NCBI RefSeq assembly: GCF_019243155.1
Contig: NZ_JAFAUS010000306.1
Span: forward strand, 1 to 37,457
Origin: Mycobacterium sp.
GTDB lineage: Bacteria; Actinomycetota; Actinomycetes; Mycobacteriales; Mycobacteriaceae
Length of the DNA stretch: 37,457 nucleotides
Direction: 5' to 3'
Below, piece after piece: positions 36,401-37,457 of this stretch; within the stretch, counting starts at the first letter, position 1, and each line of letters opens with the position of its first letter. The notes below the pieces were generated by a model. That model was given only the letters and a program-made list of their open reading frames with translations. It was not told the DNA's origin and searched no databases. The position numbers and the translations under genes are program-made.

Positions 36401-36573
36401 AGCGCGAACAGGATCCACTGACCCCGGCAGGACAAGACGAATGGCGCGATGTCGTGCGGCTGGCGGCCGACGCGACGGCCGGGCCGCAGTTCGTTGCCCG
36501 GCGCAACGACGGTTGCACGCATTGTCCGATACGTCCCTCCTGCCCGGCGCAGGTCGACGGGTCGACGCGGTGA
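33439..36573 (+). CDS. adnA: AdnA subunit of AdnAB helicase-nuclease (UvrD-like + RecB-type nuclease)
   Basis: Walker A RVLGGPGTGKSSLLID, LLVDDAQQLDPQ, GDPNQAVFGFRGG, C-terminal LVIVDIKTGKTPV nuclease motif and Fe-S-type Cys cluster (CTHCPIRPSCPA). ATG at 33439; in-frame TTG at 33427. Confidence 0.92.
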   Translation: MSYTWDDEAQALLAQGLRGQVRVLGGPGTGKSSLLIDAAVAQIDAGVEPETVLLLTGSGRLGVRARSSLTTALLRPRASGPCRVAVREPLVRTVHSYAYAVLRRAAERAGDAPPRLVTSAEQDAIIRELLAGDLEDGPRAATAWPSHLLPALSTAGFATELRNLLARCTERGVDPKELERLGRRCRRPEWTAAGQFARQYEQVMLLRAAVGTAAPQATTPALGAAELVGAALEAFAIDPELLAAERNRARVLLVDDAQQLDPQAARLVKALATGAELAVIAGDPNQAVFGFRGGESAGLLADDSRSVMLTVSQRCAPAVARAVSGVAHRLPGGSGGKRIDGTGADDGSVTVRLAGSAHAEAAIIADALRRAHLIDGVPWSRMAVIVRSVPRAGARLPRALAAAGVPVAAPAASGPLCEEPAAQAMLTVLAATADGLDGRQAMSLLTGPIGRVDPVALRQLRRTLQRANPQRRPGDFADLLVAALSGEKLPAGPQFRPLQRVRAVLDAAASCDGAGQDPRYTLWAAWQRSGLQRRWLTASERGGPIGAQATRDLESVTTLFDITDQYVSRTSGASLRGLVDHIAALQLPGGNAEPVSPVEQVRVLSAHAALGHEWDFVIIAGLQDGLWPNTIPRGGVLGTQRLLDAMDGITEDVSVRAPLLAEERRLLVAALGRARRRLLVTAVDSDSDGPGQEAALPSAFFYEIAQCSDGGNDLAAVQPISAPRVLSAAALVGRLRGVVCAPQGAVDDEARDCAATQLARLAKAGVPGADPAGWHGLTPTSTSEPLRGSGDVVTLTPSTLQTLSDCPLRWLAERHGGTSPRDLRSTIGSVLHALVAESHRSGNELQVELERAWRHLPFDAQWHSANELDRYRAMVQAFTEWRTQTRGALTEVGVEVEIDGTLTTPRADGGEVRLRGRVDRLERDAADRLVIVDIKTGKTPVSKDDAQQHAQLAMYQLAVAEGMVVDGDQPGGARLVYPGKTGAAGAVEREQDPLTPAGQDEWRDVVRLAADATAGPQFVARRNDGCTHCPIRPSCPAQVDGSTR

Positions 36574-37457
36574 ACGCGCGCTACACCCCCGGCGAATTGG
36601 CAAGCGCGCTGGGGCTTTTCCCGCCAACCGCCGAGCAGTCGGCCGTCATCGCGGCGCCGCCGGGGCCACTGGTCGTCATCGCCGGCGCCGGCGCCGGCAA
36701 GACCGAGACGATGGCCGCGCGGGTGGTGTGGCTCATCGCCAGCGGCTATGCCGAGCCGGGCCAGGTGCTGGGGTTGACGTTCACCCGCAAGGCCGCCGGC
36801 CAGCTGCTGCGCCGAGTCCGGGCCCGGCTGGGCCGGCTGGCCGGCATCGGCCTGGACCTGACCGGTGGCCGGGCGGACTCCGAGCCGGCGGGTGCCCCGG
36901 TGGTCAGCACCTACCACGCCTTCGCGGGATCGCTGCTGCGTGACCACGGGCTGCTGTTGCCCGTCGAACCCGACACCCGGCTACTCGGCGAAACCGAGTT
37001 GTGGCAGCTGGCTTTCGACGTCGTGAGCGGGTACCGCGGCGAGCTGCACACCGATAAGACCCCGGCCGCCGTCACCTCGATGGTGCTGCGCCTGTGGGGA
37101 CAGCTGACCGAACACCTGGTGGACACCCGGCAGCTCTGCGACACCCACGTGGAGCTGGAGCGGCTGGTCCACGCCCTTCCCGCGGGCCCCTACCAGCGGG
37201 ACCGCGGACCGAGCCAGTGGCTGCTGCGCATGCTGACCACTCAGACCGAACGCGCCGAGCTGGTTCCGCTGCTCGACGCGCTCAACGAGCGGATGCGCGC
37301 CGAGAAGGTGATGGATTTCGGTATGCAGATGGCGTCGGCGGCGCGGCTGGCCGCGGCCTTCCCGCAAGTCGGCGCGGACCTGCGCAGCCGCTATCGGGTG
37401 GTCCTGCTCGACGAATACCAGGACACCGGCCACGCCCAGCGCATCGCGCTGTCGGCG
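36570..37457 (+). CDS. adnB: AdnB subunit of AdnAB helicase-nuclease, N-terminal part, truncated by window edge
   Basis: GTG start overlapping the adnA TGA: VNARYTPGELASALGLFPPTAEQSAVIAAPPGPLVVIAGAGAGKTETMAARVVWLIASGYAEPGQVLGLTFTRKAA...VVLLDEYQDTGHAQRIALSA. Off the right edge, so absent from the ORF track. Confidence 0.92.
   Translation, partial: MNARYTPGELASALGLFPPTAEQSAVIAAPPGPLVVIAGAGAGKTETMAARVVWLIASGYAEPGQVLGLTFTRKAAGQLLRRVRARLGRLAGIGLDLTGGRADSEPAGAPVVSTYHAFAGSLLRDHGLLLPVEPDTRLLGETELWQLAFDVVSGYRGELHTDKTPAAVTSMVLRLWGQLTEHLVDTRQLCDTHVELERLVHALPAGPYQRDRGPSQWLLRMLTTQTERAELVPLLDALNERMRAEKVMDFGMQMASAARLAAAFPQVGADLRSRYRVVLLDEYQDTGHAQRIALSA

Overview
The window is a GC-rich actinobacterial chromosomal segment that is almost certainly Mycobacterium, judged from recognised protein sequences such as WhiB1, SigH/RshA, the 24-aa bL37 and AdnA/AdnB. 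From about 13.1 kb to the right end, gene content and order match from memory the M. tuberculosis Rv3224B-Rv3201c neighbourhood: ybaK-like, SDR, sigH-rshA, bL37, biotinylated carrier protein, pdtaS, whiB1, lipid kinase, entC, gpm2, parA-like, rhlE, ferritin-like, MmpS-like, DUF3107, TetR, DUF3152, moeZ, TIGR02569, ATL, lipV, adnA, adnB. The left 13 kb looks accessory. It holds (i) a tightly overlapping catabolic-type operon (MBL hydrolase, SDR, sulfotransferase, VOC, MDR dehydrogenase) divergent from another SDR; (ii) a convergent FAD-oxidoreductase/DUF3556 pair divergent from a PucR-type regulator; and (iii) a small-membrane-peptide / HdeD / PucR / HdeD / coiled-coil cluster. No tRNA, rRNA, CRISPR array or transposase was seen. 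The best leads are a palindrome in a 42-bp divergent promoter at 255-296, a 10-mer shared upstream of both PucR genes, a possible long SigH isoform with its own SD and a SigH-like promoter, a missing first His in the MBL metal motif, a roughly 330-nt sulfotransferase/VOC overlap, an orphan MmpS-like protein, and a metzincin-like motif in the DUF3152 protein. All functional assignments come from reading sequence and remembered family motifs; no searches were run.
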